20,850 bases of DNA from Hypsibius dujardini (lineage: Eukaryota > Tardigrada > Eutardigrada > Parachela > Hypsibiidae). The position numbers and the translations under genes were made by a program. Location of the stretch: the NCBI GenBank assembly GCA_001579985.1, contig LRSR01008814.1, positions 1 through 20,850 of the forward strand. The letters are read 5' to 3'. Position 1 is the stretch's first letter. Each line of letters begins with the position of its first letter. The notes beneath the pieces were generated by a model. It worked only from the letters and a program-made list of their open reading frames with translations, did no database searches and was not told the origin of the DNA. Positions 10,260 to 20,310 of the stretch are shown piece by piece.

Positions 10260-13210
10260 TCATTCAATATCGTACATGTCCTCTTCGTCAAAGTCCAACT
10301 GATGGAGTTCGATGTAACGGTTTGTAGCGTGAAGCTTGCAAACATAGTACACCGTTACAATCAAGCTCAGCACCGTGATGATGGAGCTGTAAATAGCACC
10401 GGCTAGGGTGATATCCATGTGATCCCCGGCCACTGGATCCTCTGCCCAACAATAAAATAATGAATAAGTACAACTGCATTTATTTTTAGTGGATATGACA
10501 GGATATATAGTAATTGTTTTGTTATTAACTACCAATGAGCCAGAGTGTGTAGTTGTCGTAATAGCCGTCAGAGCAGTCGAATGTGACAGTGCTAGCATTG
10601 ATGGATAAGATCCACTTGAGATTGAAGTTGAGCAGTTGCGCTCTGTTCCGCCATTTTAGTTGGTTTAATAATGTTACGGAATCCATGGAAGGCTGCACGG
10701 GAAAGGTCACGTCAATCACAACAACGTCTACAAACCATCAAGATATATCATTTCATGTATGGGAAAAAATTGTAAGAAGTGGGAAAACATTTTCAGACCA
10801 AACCCTCAACACCCCTCTACGTAAGCTAATGATGCCACGAGTGCGCGTAAGGCAGCTACAACAGCCTGGCAGATGAATCAGTAAATGGTCTATGCATCGT
10901 GTGGTGGCCAAACCATAAAACAGCTTTTAAAATCTTCATTCTGCCAGGATCACCTGTTAGAGATTTCGAAACAGACATTGTCAATTCGGTGGTTCGGTTA
11001 AACCCATACCAGAATGTGACCTTTGATACATTTTAAAAGGAGGTCATGCTCACAACCCGAGCAATCGTTTTCGTCATAAGTTGAGGCAATATTTTACTAT
11101 GGACAAAACTTTTTGTCAGTCTTTTTTATTATTATTTTCGGGACCTCATAACGATCGAAAAAAATCAGATGGTGAAAACAGTAGGTTAAACCAGTAATTG
11201 GGACATGGAAAATCTCTTTCTGCCATTTCATATGACAATCCACAGTCCTCCGAGCATTTAAACCTCTGCCTTGAACATGCGCCAGTCATATTTGTTAGCC
11301 GCGCAGTAGTACCATCACCTATTACCGATGGATCATCACCATGTATGTCCGTAACCGTGTTTTGAGCTACCGTTTTTAGCCTTCGTCCGGTTTGCAATCA
11401 TTGTCTTGGTTCGTATTGGAAGGGCGGGAATACAAATCAAAATCTTCGTTACTACTCAATGCCTGTGCAATTCGATAGCTTGTTGGATATGTTGTGTCAC
11501 ATGTAGCATTCCCTTTCGATTGGTTTACTGATTCATGTATATCTTTTACAACTTAACTGTGTGTTTAGAATTCCTATGAGATTGTGGCGCCCCTGTCGGT
11601 GGCAGACGATCAAGTACAGCTTGTAGGCTGACTTGACGTGAGTTCCTTAGTCTTAAGTTTACCAATAATAATTTCATCTCGCAGAAAATGACATTTTCTG
11701 GACCTTGTGAAGGATCCATAGGGAATACTCTGCAATTCCCGTGACAAGTATCCATCAGGCACACAAATACTTTCTGACAAACAATTGCACCCGATAGTTG
11801 TCAAAAGAATTGTATGAATCAGACATTTCGGATATACAAGTTTAGATTTAAACACAACAAACTCGGAGAACGAAGAAGCTTAGTTTCTTAAGATGGATTC
11901 CATTAGTATTTTGCATTGCAAATGACAATGTCTCCAGGTAATGTTGGAGGAAAATATTGTGTTCATAGTAAAAGGTTGCTTCAACTATTGGCAAAAATGG
12001 TTGTGAGCATAATCTTTGGTGACTCAAAGAGTCCTTCTCTCTCCTAAACTTTACTGGACAAAGAAAAATTCCCATTTGGTCATTTCAGCATATTTATAGA
12101 TGACTGCAATGCGGATTGAATTTAAACCGATTCGTTGAGTCCGTTTACGGTGGGAATGTTTTGCCTTAAGTTACCACGCTCGCAAAATGAAAAGAGTTAG
12201 CTATCGACATGACCAGTAGCTAATAAGATCTTACCCCTCGCGGCAAGGTTTGCGGCAGGTTTTGTCCGGGCCGCCAGAACGATGGCCAATAGGGTCTAGC
12301 AGTACAGTGGTAATCCAAAGTCGATCCGAAAGGACCATCCCCTGGCCCTGCCCACCCCAAATTGAAAACATTTTAAAAAAATCAAACCTAAAGCCCAAAC
12401 TGCTAGAAGTTCTATTGCTATGGATGCTAGATTAGCCTTATGCTTCGTAGACGAAACTGAGTATTGCAGACCTCGCCCCTGAAATTGAAATTCCCCCACA
12501 ATAAGCCTCATCTCATTAGGCTCAAGAAGTTGTTGAAATTTGTTTTAAAATGATTCATAAAATATTAGTCAGCATGAGTATACTCACAGTTGGTGAGAGT
12601 TCCCATGGTGAATTTGACTGATATCCCCGAGCCATCAAGGGGGTTACCAATTGAGCATTTAGCCAGCTTGTTGACTAGCCAGCATTTGTTACCCGCGACG
12701 GTATTAATGGTCCCAGTCGTGCTGTCGTAGCTAGTTCCAAATGGGGCAACCCTTCTATCTGGGGGTCTTGTGGGTGCGGGTGTTGTCACGAGCTCGCTAA
12801 TAGAGGCATCATCCGGAATGACCACCGGTTTAGGCAGGCCGTCATCGTAGATGAATCCCGATCCGCTGATTTGGTCAAGATTACGACATAATTCCATCCA
12901 GAAATAGTTGGCCGCTCGGGTCAGATTGGTGCTGGTGGTATTACCGCGCAAATTGTAGGCATTATTAGTAGAACGGGCGTAGAGGTTGGCGAAAATATTG
13001 TAGTCGACATTGAGGAAAAATGTTAACGTCAATGTGCTGTCACTTGACCCAGCAGCAACACCTATAAACCAATTAACCATTAAAGAAAGTAGGTCAGGAC
13101 TGATATGAAATATATTATTGGGACAACTGACTTGTTGTAGACAGAACGATGACAAGTGTCAGAGCAAATGACCAACAAATGCTTGAGATGTCCCTACATC
13201 TCCATAGCAT
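10260..13210 (-). CDS. Unrecognised 309-residue type I membrane glycoprotein
   Basis: Four exons (13210-13132, 13061-12588, 10727-10533, 10441-10260) join in perfect phase with GT-AG introns to give 309 residues. The N-terminus, with the hydrophobic run CWSFALTLVIVLSTTS (about residues 12-27), looks like a signal peptide. The ectodomain contains at least four N-glycosylation motifs (NTT, NLT, NAS, NYT), a few Cys (CRN, NKCW, AKCS, FDCSD) and a Pro/Thr hinge (VTTPAPTRPPDRR). Near the C-terminus one membrane span (about LAGAIYSSIITVLSLIVTVYY) is followed by a short cytosolic tail ending in DFDEEDMYDIE. This layout resembles LAMP-type or V-ATPase accessory membrane glycoproteins, but I find no convincing match to either. 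It lies 1.5 kb upstream of, and codirectional with, the V-ATPase a gene. That it is a gene is well supported; its function is unknown. Confidence 0.85.
10728..12587 (-). other. Long intron of the glycoprotein gene with several minus-strand open frames
   Basis: This 1.86-kb intron is far longer than its neighbours. Minus-strand frames around 11860-11610, 11560-11400 and 11397-11146 encode stretches with spaced Cys and N-glycosylation motifs, for example GCNCLSESICVPDGYLS, KGNATCDTTYPTSY and NMTGACSRQRFKCSEDCG. They lie in different frames separated by stops. They could be skipped or alternative exons, a nested degenerate gene, or chance. I recognise no family, and 12100-12560 shows nothing clear. 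Confidence 0.35.
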
Positions 13211-14244
13211 TATTATTTTGATACATATAGCAACTGGAGATGAGTGACAACAATGTCGGCATCATTTATAGTTAGGCTATGCAGAAACCTCAAGATGCAG
13301 AATGTACTTTTTTCGCTTCAGCCGAGCTTCACTTGTCTCTTTTGCAATTTCACTCCGTCTGCTCAATCTAATAATACTTTATTATTGCCCGGCAACTGCT
13401 TTGTGCTTTCAGAATTGAGAATAAGGAATACGAAATCATTAGTGCAGGTCAAGGATAGGCAAGCAACTCTTCCGGGGAGTTGCGTTGAAGGGTTACAACG
13501 ACATACTGCTTCGCCCAACCACCAGATGCTCCGCGGAAGTTACAAAACAAAGTGCGAAACGATAGTCCTAGGGGACAGTTTGTTAGACGGCACTCTCTGA
13601 CCGTTAAGCCATTTCCCAGTTAGATATTTATTAAACAAAAGTATGTTAAAAGATTGCAGATAGACACATTAGCTTATGAAAGACATATAGCATTCCAGGG
13701 ATTCCGATTCTGCCAGTTTGTCACCTAGTCAATACTTTTGTGGAATATACCAACACTGTTATTGAAGAGACTCGCGTTTAGAATGTCGGCTTTAACTTTG
13801 GTTACGGATACAGTCTACAGATAGTCCGTGTCAAACATAGTATGTTTGATTTGGACTTGCACTTGCGGTTTATCAATCTTTGAGTTGACAACGCTGTTAC
13901 ATAACGTGGCCTTTTCACCGTTAGAACATTTTATCAAAAGTTGATTCTGCTCCCACAAACCTCCTCAAATTCACCGATGTGTCTGCCCGCCATGACTTTT
14001 CCTAAATTTGCTGACGTTGAACTATGATATGGCCTTATCTACTTTGGGCTTTGTTCTCCTTCGCACCTTACCCTGAGGGTTATCGCCAAGACTCGCCAGT
14101 CTCAATTATTCTTGCCTTTCAGCATGCGGCGTCTGCTGAGGAAAGTATATTAAGAATACAGCGAAAGTTGAATGCCAATTCTATTTACCCTCTCTCGCGT
14201 TTACACCTCCTTCAAGCCGCCCACCCCCGCATTAATCACCCAAG
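13211..14244. other. Divergent intergenic region between the glycoprotein and FABP genes
   Basis: This 1.03-kb gap separates the start codons of two genes read outward in opposite directions, so it must carry both promoters. The plus-strand open frame at 13244-13600 has no family resemblance and no supporting splice structure. No clear TATA box was identified near either start. Confidence 0.55.
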
Positions 14245-15244
14245 ATGGCCGACCAATTTATCGGAAACTTTGAGCTGGTGTCGAGCGACAACTTCGACAA
14301 GTACATGGAAGCCATTGGTAAGTTAATTATTGCTGGTAAAAAAATGAATACCGAGTCAATGATCATTTTGTTTATTATCAGGTGTCGGGTTCTTGCTTCG
14401 AAAGGTGGCTAACAGTCAGAAGACTGCTCAAGTGGAGATCACTAAAAACGGCGATCAATATAACATCAAAACCATCACTTCGGTTAAGACGATTGAGGTG
14501 AAATTCAAGCTGAACGAAGAGTTTAAGGAAGCTACCTTGGATGGACGTGAAGTCAACGTAAGCAGCAACGCACTTTTTATTAATAAGGTTACATTGACGT
14601 TTACTTAACAATTTCTCCAGACTACCTTCACCGTCGAGGGCAATGTTCTGCGTCAGACTCAGCGCGGCATCAAAGATAAGGACTTTGTCTCCACTATTGA
14701 TCGTCAGATCACTCCAGAGGGTTTCGATGCTGTGAGTCTCATGAGGGAAATCTTTCTATCTTCTTTCCCCCAAATCCAACAAAACAGGGATAGATTACAG
14801 TATACATGCGTATCCATTCAGCCTGGTCAATAATTTATCTATTCCACGTGCCATGATGATGGCACATTTCATATAAATATTGTTTGCCCACCACAGTCAA
14901 TGATCTACAAAATTGAAAATTTAATATCCGATCCTACGGATCTGTTCAGCAGTACTAGGGCTCTCTCAAAATCTGTCATGAGGTATTTGATGACTTTACA
15001 ACATTTTCTCTTTTTTAGCAATCTAACTGGTTTAATCGAAACAAAATGAAAATAAATGAGAAAATTAAGTTCTTAATGCGCCAAAGTAAATATCCCAATA
15101 TTTTAGAATCATTGTGCAGATTTTACCATAAATTTATGATTAGCCAGGAACGACGGGTTAACATAAGTGCATCATTTGTCTGTTTCTTTCCAGACCATTA
15201 AATACAAGGACGTCACAGCAGTCCGGAAATACAAGCGCAATTAA
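14245..15244 (+). CDS. Fatty-acid-binding protein (intracellular lipid-binding protein family)
   Basis: Four exons (14245-14317, 14382-14557, 14621-14731, 15194-15244) encode 136 residues; the family norm is about 133. These cytosolic beta-barrel proteins carry fatty acids between membranes and enzymes. Family marks: the N-terminal FIGNFELVSSDNFDKYMEAIGVG, matching the family signature G-x-[FYW]-x-L...NFD-x-[FY]-M; a central VKFKLNEEFKEATLDGREV; and the C-terminal VRKYKRN, supplying the Arg-x-Tyr that binds the fatty-acid carboxylate. Intron phases are 1, 0, 0. Exon lengths 73/176/111/51 closely follow the four-exon layout known from vertebrate FABP genes. The start is preceded by CCAAG with an A at -3. 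The sequence looks closer to insect and heart-type FABPs than to the Sm14 type, judged from memory only. Confidence 0.96.
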
Positions 15245-15378
15245 ACATCGTCTTCGTTTGCGTATTGGTTCACAAGTTTTCATGAGTTGCTTTCTTTTTT
15301 ACACCTTCGGCTTCATTCTTCCTACCTCCTTTGTAACGCTTTATTTGGAGAATATAACGCCAGATAAGACTTGCTATC

Positions 15379-15384
15379 AATAAA
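15379..15384 (+). promoter_or_regulatory. Poly(A) signal AATAAA of the FABP gene
   Basis: A canonical AATAAA lies 135 bases after the FABP stop codon, which would give a short 3' untranslated region. No competing signal lies closer. Confidence 0.65.
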
Positions 15385-15742
15385 CCAATACTAAGATATG
15401 TCAATATAGAAATCAGACATTTGCCGAAAAAGCGAGAAAAGCTAAAAGTTGCTGAAGATGTAGACAGACCAGTCTGTCAATTGAGTAATGGCCTGAGATC
15501 TTCCTTCGCCTCCGCAAGGTTCAGGCAAACATATGCGTCTCATCCGAGGGGTAAATGCGCCGACGTCAGCATTGACCCTTCATATTTCACCACGCACGCT
15601 GGAAAGAGGCAAAAATTCAATAAATAACTTGCCGCCTCTTTTCTACGCAGCATCATCCGACGATTTGGCTGCCCTGTGGGCCCGGCTGATGTTGTCTATT
15701 TCCGCTGCACCATAAACTACTTATTCCACAACGTCACATACC
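15385..15742. other. Intergenic stretch after FABP
   Basis: Plus-strand frames at 15421-15627 and 15533-15715 show no family resemblance. On the minus strand a short frame near 15708-15650 reads AEIDNISRAHRAAKSSDDAA then stop, after a GTGCAG acceptor-like site. It looks like a C-terminal exon, but its phase does not fit the candidate exon upstream. Confidence 0.3.
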
Positions 15743-16003
15743 TGAAGACGTAGTCTCTCTTTCATCTCGACCTCTCGACCTCTCACCCCACTGCAAGTCT
15801 GCATCTGGTCCAATATGTCAATGAGCCAGGCCAAAACGACTAAAATGATATTGACATGGTTAGCGGTCTGTTTCATCTGGCAGCTGTCGCCGATTCTCTT
15901 TAAGGTTACCAGACAAACAACGAAATATCCGGTGTTGACATTGTAGTCGATTTTTTTAATGGTGTTGCAGTGCGCGACTTCACCGGTTAGTGTACACACA
16001 GAT
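15743..16003 (-). CDS. Candidate internal exon of an unidentified minus-strand gene
   Basis: An open stretch runs from an acceptor (CTTAG, 16005-16004) to a good donor after CTTCAG (GTATGT). An alternative donor, GTGAGA, lies at 15786-15781. The translation includes GEVAHCNTIKKIDYNVN, then ICLV-like hydrophobic residues, SCQMKQTANHVNIILVVLAW and DILDQMQ, with compact charged and hydrophobic periodicity typical of helical protein. The tetranucleotide repeat at 16009-16062 lies directly upstream and supplies pyrimidines before the acceptor. I recognise no family. No partner exon was found on the minus strand within the window, and part of the region is also open on the plus strand, so this remains tentative. 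Confidence 0.3.
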
Positions 16004-16008
16004 CTAAG

Positions 16009-16062
16009 CAGGCAGGCAGGCAAGCGGACAGACAGACAAACAGACAAACAAACGGACAGACA
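16009..16062. repeat. CAGG / GACA tetranucleotide repeat
   Basis: CAGG units are followed by GACA and CAAA units, the same composition and order as the longer repeat at 6801-6912. The shared blocks GACAGACA and CAAACGGACA suggest a common origin or a common expansion path. Confidence 0.85.
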
Positions 16063-16165
16063 AATAGCTAAATAGATGACCATTTCAAAGTCGTCCTAGG
16101 TCCTACCACTAGATTAGTGTGAAATTAGTCTTCCTTGTACATTTAGATAATTTTGTTTGTTTTAG

Positions 16166-16371
16166 ACTCTTACTACTTGCGGAAATTCAACAGACTACTG
16201 GTCGGTGGTGTACCCGAGGACGTCGACAAACACACTGGCAGTCTCAGCATGCAATCACGTTCGGTGTCCCGGAAAAGCGTAATGGTGCCAGGTGATTTTG
16301 ATGCGATTGAAATGCCCACGCGGCCAGCCATCATACAAAAACCAGATTTGATTGTGATTGAAATTTATTGA
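16166..16371 (+). CDS. Candidate terminal exon of an unidentified plus-strand gene
   Basis: After a pyrimidine-rich acceptor (TTTGTTTTAG, ending about 16165) the frame reads YYLRKFNRLLVGGVPEDVDKH, a Ser/Arg-rich stretch (SLSMQSRSVSRKSV), then PGDFDAIEMPTRPAIIQKPD, and stops at 16371. The mixed composition and clean acceptor look like a real last exon. The basic Ser sites (RKS) look like kinase targets, as in a cytosolic tail. I find no clear upstream exon on this strand in the window and do not recognise the family. Confidence 0.4.
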
Positions 16372-17518
16372 TTTGCGAATTGTAAGCATTATCAGATTCC
16401 TTTTCTCTTTCGTCTGTTACCATGAAAACTTTTTCTTGTTATCGATCATCAGCATTTATGTCTGTTTTATTTATTTGGACTGCGGTTTTTGTAACGTGAG
16501 ATTCAATTTCTTGATGAAACTGCAGAACTTCTGTCGTCGACGGACATCCCCAAGCTTCAAGAGAAACCCTATAAAGCCATTGCTTGAAGCGGAACGATGG
16601 CACAAAATCAAATTATATATCTATTTTATCGTTCGTTGTCTTACCTTGTGTGCTTGTTACATGCTCTGTACTTACTGTATTAAGTACTACTTATATTTCA
16701 AAGCGTAATAATGTTACAACCACAAACACTTTTCGTTCAAAGCAAGCCGTTTAATTATGTTCAGTGTCTCTTTTTTAACGCTTTAAAAAAATAGTACCCT
16801 TATTTATTTATAACCATTTTTATGCCCGTCACCTTGATTTAGAGTTACAGCATTATTTGAGCATTTTGTGACATCATTTTAGCATTTGACCAGATGCTCA
16901 AATGGTGTCATACCTGTAACAAATTACGTTCGATAAACACATCCACCTGACACATTGACAAGAGGTTGGTTTGCGTTTCGCCGCCAGAGTGAACAGGTTT
17001 GACAATATCAATCGATAGCTTTGACTTTAACCTACCTATTGATATAAAAAACTAATTCGGAGCTTGCGAAACAAGATCACAATTTGCATGATTCAAACGC
17101 CCCTCCTGCGAAAACTGATAATACAAACCATGTGATTGATTGGTCAATTATTTTAAGTTATAAAATAAATAATAAGCCGACTTGGTTTGATTGACTAATT
17201 TATTATGAGTATGCTGATCAATATGTGGTTGGATCACCGGCCCCATCTTGCCGTTAGGCTTTACGCTGGTTCTCAGTCGTTCTGTGGGTCAGCGTTGCCT
17301 ATGAAATTAGCCCCGAAGACGTATTATAGCTTTATTTTTTTGTGGCAATAAGTCCTTCGGTTGTTTCTGCACTTTGTTTTAGCTTCCTGGCGTGCCTTCT
17401 TTTTTTGCTTCCCTTTCATCTGGTGGCGCTGGAGACATACTTTTACCTGAAAGCGGAATACTAATCAGGTCAAGAAGGTTTTAATGGGAAATTGTAGCCT
17501 CAGAATTTTAGGTTAAAG
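16372..17518. other. AT-rich non-coding stretch
   Basis: The plus-strand frame at 16358-16708 is AT-rich with many Phe, Ile, Tyr and Cys codons and no family resemblance; I take it as chance or 3' untranslated sequence. A small inverted repeat lies at 16844-16920. Nothing else was recognised. Confidence 0.5.
16844..16920. repeat. Short inverted repeat
   Basis: GTTACAG (16844-16850) and ATTTGAGCAT (16855-16864) recur as reverse complements in the same nested order: ATGCTCAAAT at 16894-16903 and CTGTAAC at 16914-16920. Together they make an imperfect hairpin of about 77 bp. It may be a small foldback element remnant. Confidence 0.5.
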
Positions 17519-19414
17519 TATGGACAGTCGGGGAAAAAAAGTTGGCGATCCAGTTATTCCGCTACTGCCGAACATTGTTTTTGTCGTGCGTAATTCAACA
17601 CGAAAGGATTCACAGAGAAGACATTCAATCAGACTTGACTGCGCGATGCGCGCGAAATACATTAACACAGCGTCCACACCAGAAACTAACATTGATTGTC
17701 GGATTTTTTCAACAATTTAAAATTTTAATGTTGGATTGACCGAAATCGTTTGAAATCACCAACACTTTGAAATCAAAAACTCAAGCTTGCTTTGGATGAA
17801 CTCACAAAATAGATAAAATTCTCAACATTTTCTATAAGACTAAAATCACTCGAATATCATTACAAAATGAAAAAATTCAAATTCAAATTACAGTAAGACA
17901 ACAGAAATTGACTTGGAGATAATGAAACAAACTGGGGAAAAATTTAAATAAAAGGGATCATAAAAAACGTTTGAAAATGTGTTTTAATATTGATGCGATT
18001 TTTTCTGTTGAGGATAATCGTTTCGATCCGGGCTTACAAAGAGTTAAACAGATCCATCAGCAGCTCCATCAACTTTATTTCAGTTGTTCGCTCCAGCCAT
18101 GCTTCTTTGACAAATTGACACCGTTTCCGATTTATTCATTCGTGTTCGTCAAGTGATGTCTGGCTTCATAAGACCCCAAAGATTCTCAATAGGATTGAGG
18201 TTGTGCGACTTGGGCGGATGTCGAAGCTTATAGATCTGCTCGCGGTTGAAAAAGTCTGTCAACTGTCCAGACACATGACAGCTCGCGTTATCCCCTTGGA
18301 AATAAATGTCCCTTCCGTGTTCTTCGATGAATTATTGACGATTGGCAGGCAGGGAACCCTTCTGCATCTTTTTGTAGCTGTTCGAGTCTTGATTGCTGTT
18401 GACCTTCTTAAAGGTCACAGGTTCATATGGGAAAATTGCCCCCAGAACATGACGCTTACTCGGCCCTTCCGCTTTTTCACTTGAAGCGCAAAATTATGTC
18501 GATTTCCTCTAGCAAACATTTTGACCTGGGTATTTCGCACAATATTATTGCAAGATAAACCAACAGTCAACGAACTACAGCGACCAACAATCAACCATAA
18601 ACACCTTTAGCTTTTTTCTTTAAATATAGAAAACCATTAAAGAACCTACCAATCAATGGCACGCTTACCTTCACGTCTTCACCATTCAGAGTAAATATGA
18701 CTTCATTGCAGAAGGTGGTGCGCAGATACTCAGTATGATTAATGTAGGGCTCAGCGATGATATCCGTACGAGTTAAAATGAGTCTCCAGTCAAGGCAGTG
18801 GCACATGCGTTTTCGCTTGTTGCCGTCCTACAGGTCATCCATGACTACAGTAAATGCCGACATTTATATTCCTGGATTTTGTTGTGAATCGTTCGTCTCT
18901 AAAAGTCCGCACCACCTTCTTCCCGCAACAAGCGAGCAATGTTACGAAGAAGCAGTATGCAATCGGCTTTGGTCCATCCGAGTATTTTGGAATCTTCCAG
19001 AAAGGTCGTTTGTCTTTTCCGTCCTCTTTTCTGCTGCGATTTCCATCTACTGAGCAGTACAGCAGCAGCACTATGCGTGCCTAGCTTTCGGTTTTCCCAA
19101 ATAACGATCGAACTCTCCTTGGGTTTGTTCTCCACGCGACGAGGACGATGTAAAGCTTCTGCAACCTCGGAATTGATGCCTCGCGCCAAGTTCATGAACT
19201 TAAACGCTTTTAATCAAGCAATCGAGACAAGCGCTCCGTGTTGTTCGGACACTGTCGTCTGTGTGAATCCTTTCATGTTGAGTCACACACAACAAAAACT
19301 GTGGTAGGCAGCAGCAGAACAACTAGGTTTGTCTTGGTTGGCGCACCAATACATTAATCTGCGCATGAGGTCACACGCCCCTCCTATTGTCGATCATTTT
19401 TCCCCCAACTGTAC
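17519..19414 (-). mobile_element. Degenerate Tc1/mariner-type transposon
   Basis: The element is bounded by similar ends: CAGTCGGGGAAAAAAAG read rightward from about 17525, and CAGTTGGGGGAAAAATG read leftward from about 19412. The latter is directly preceded by TA (19413-19414), the expected target site; a TA lies at 17519-17520 on the left, offset by four bases. Similarity between the ends continues inward past the terminal motif. GAAAGGATTCACA at 17602-17614 matches the reverse complement of 19262-19274, although the right end is about 80 bases longer. The transposase relic lies between, on the minus strand. At about 1.9 kb it is longer than a typical 1.3-1.7 kb Tc1 element. Confidence 0.8.
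17990..19276 (-). pseudogene. Tc1-like transposase, broken by stops and frameshifts
   Basis: The reading would begin at ATG 19276 (MKGFTQTTVSE...) and meets a TGA after about 20 codons. A helix-turn-helix-like region rich in Lys/Arg follows (LLSRWKSQQKRGRKRQTTF, about 19050-18990). Further on come CNEVIFTLNGED (about 18710), at the site where Tc1 enzymes have the first catalytic Asp (SDE motif); the FQGDNASCH motif holding the second Asp (about 18290); and SHNLNPIENLWG holding the catalytic Glu (about 18200-18170). The C-terminal part (KEAWLERTTEIKLMELLMD, about 18105-18050) is in another frame. The first catalytic Asp appears replaced by Asn. With the stops and frame changes, the enzyme cannot be active. 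Confidence 0.85.
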
Positions 19415-19961
19415 CAACAAAGGCTTCTTGAAGATTGAAATCCACTGGCACGGAATGAAAACGAAATCTGAACTTTGAATTTCTCAAGCCATGTAAATCA
19501 GTAAGATCACAACAGATGAACTGCACTTCCATACGGCCCAATAGCGTACTGACTACTGGCTATAAGAAAGAGGAGTTATACCGCCCTCAATTCCCTTACT
19601 ATTTTCTCACTACTTTCTCATTGGTTTAACTAGACTAGTTGGACTAATGGAAACGCGCCTGCGTATAGGTGGCACTGCGTGTTCTTCGGTATAGGACTTG
19701 AATTGGCTATCTTTGGTTGGCCACAGCTACACCAATCAAATCGCTCGGGGAAGCTGCCGGGCAACAACCAAACGGCGCGCTGCTTTGTTTCTTTTCGCGC
19801 ACTTTTAATTGTGATTGAGAGCAATGTAATCGGTGACAGAGAGTACAACAACCAATGTTTCTTACAGAATTTGCTGACAATTTAAGTAAATGAAACCTTC
19901 CGCAATAGGAAATCCTCTAGATGTAAAGTTTTTTGTTTTATATTTATTACCGTTATATCAG
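19415..19961. other. Probable upstream region of the kelch gene
   Basis: No coding sequence is recognised. CCAAT-like motifs are seen (ACCAATCAAATCG near 19731 and AACCAATG near 19850). A T-rich tract followed by TTATATCAG forms a splice acceptor ending at 19961. It implies a 5' untranslated exon upstream or a trans-spliced leader. Confidence 0.4.
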
Positions 19962-20310
19962 AGGAGTAAGTTGAATGGATTCTGTACTGGATTTCGCGTT
20001 GAAAGACCCGCAGTCGTGCTTGCGAATGTCAATGCCATCATCGGGGCCGAGTCCACCCGCCTCCACCAATTTTAACCTCAACTGTAACCTCATCCGTCAT
20101 CCGAAAGGCCGTACCCGTTCGACTGCTCGCTCCGGCCACCGGATCGTAGCCGATGAGGCCAATCTCTACTCTTTCAGGAGATACAATCCCACCCATCAAC
20201 CGTCCAATGAGACGCACGACCTCTTTGGAGAGGTTTGGGGTTTCAATTTGGTCACGCGGCAGTGGATTAAACTCTCTCCAATTCCGGCCCAATGGAATAG
20301 AATAGAATAA
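19962..20310 (+). CDS. KLHDC10-like kelch-domain protein, first coding exon or fragment
   Basis: After the acceptor at 19961 the frame opens at ATG 19975; an in-frame TGA directly before it supports this start. Residues from about 55 read ARSGHRIVADEANLYSF, then YNP, a variable loop, and LFGEVWGFNLVTRQW. This matches the first kelch repeat of KLHDC10, a substrate receptor of CUL2 ubiquitin ligases in vertebrates. The hallmark Gly-Gly of the repeat is Arg-Arg here (SFRRYNP). The open frame runs to a stop at 20308 with no good splice donor; GTTTGG (about 20231), GTCACG (about 20250) and GTGGAT (about 20262) are weak choices. No further kelch exon is seen before 20850. It is either a 5' exon of a gene continuing off the window or a decayed copy. 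Confidence 0.6.

Noticed and set aside
13244-13600. 118-codon plus-strand frame between two promoters
   Set aside because: No family similarity, no splice context, and the composition is not clearly protein-like.
16358-16708. 116-codon plus-strand frame
   Set aside because: AT-driven Phe/Ile/Tyr/Cys composition and overlap with the end of the candidate exon suggest chance.
18835-19084. Plus-strand frames across the Tc1 relic
   Set aside because: They are antisense shadows of the minus-strand transposase relic.
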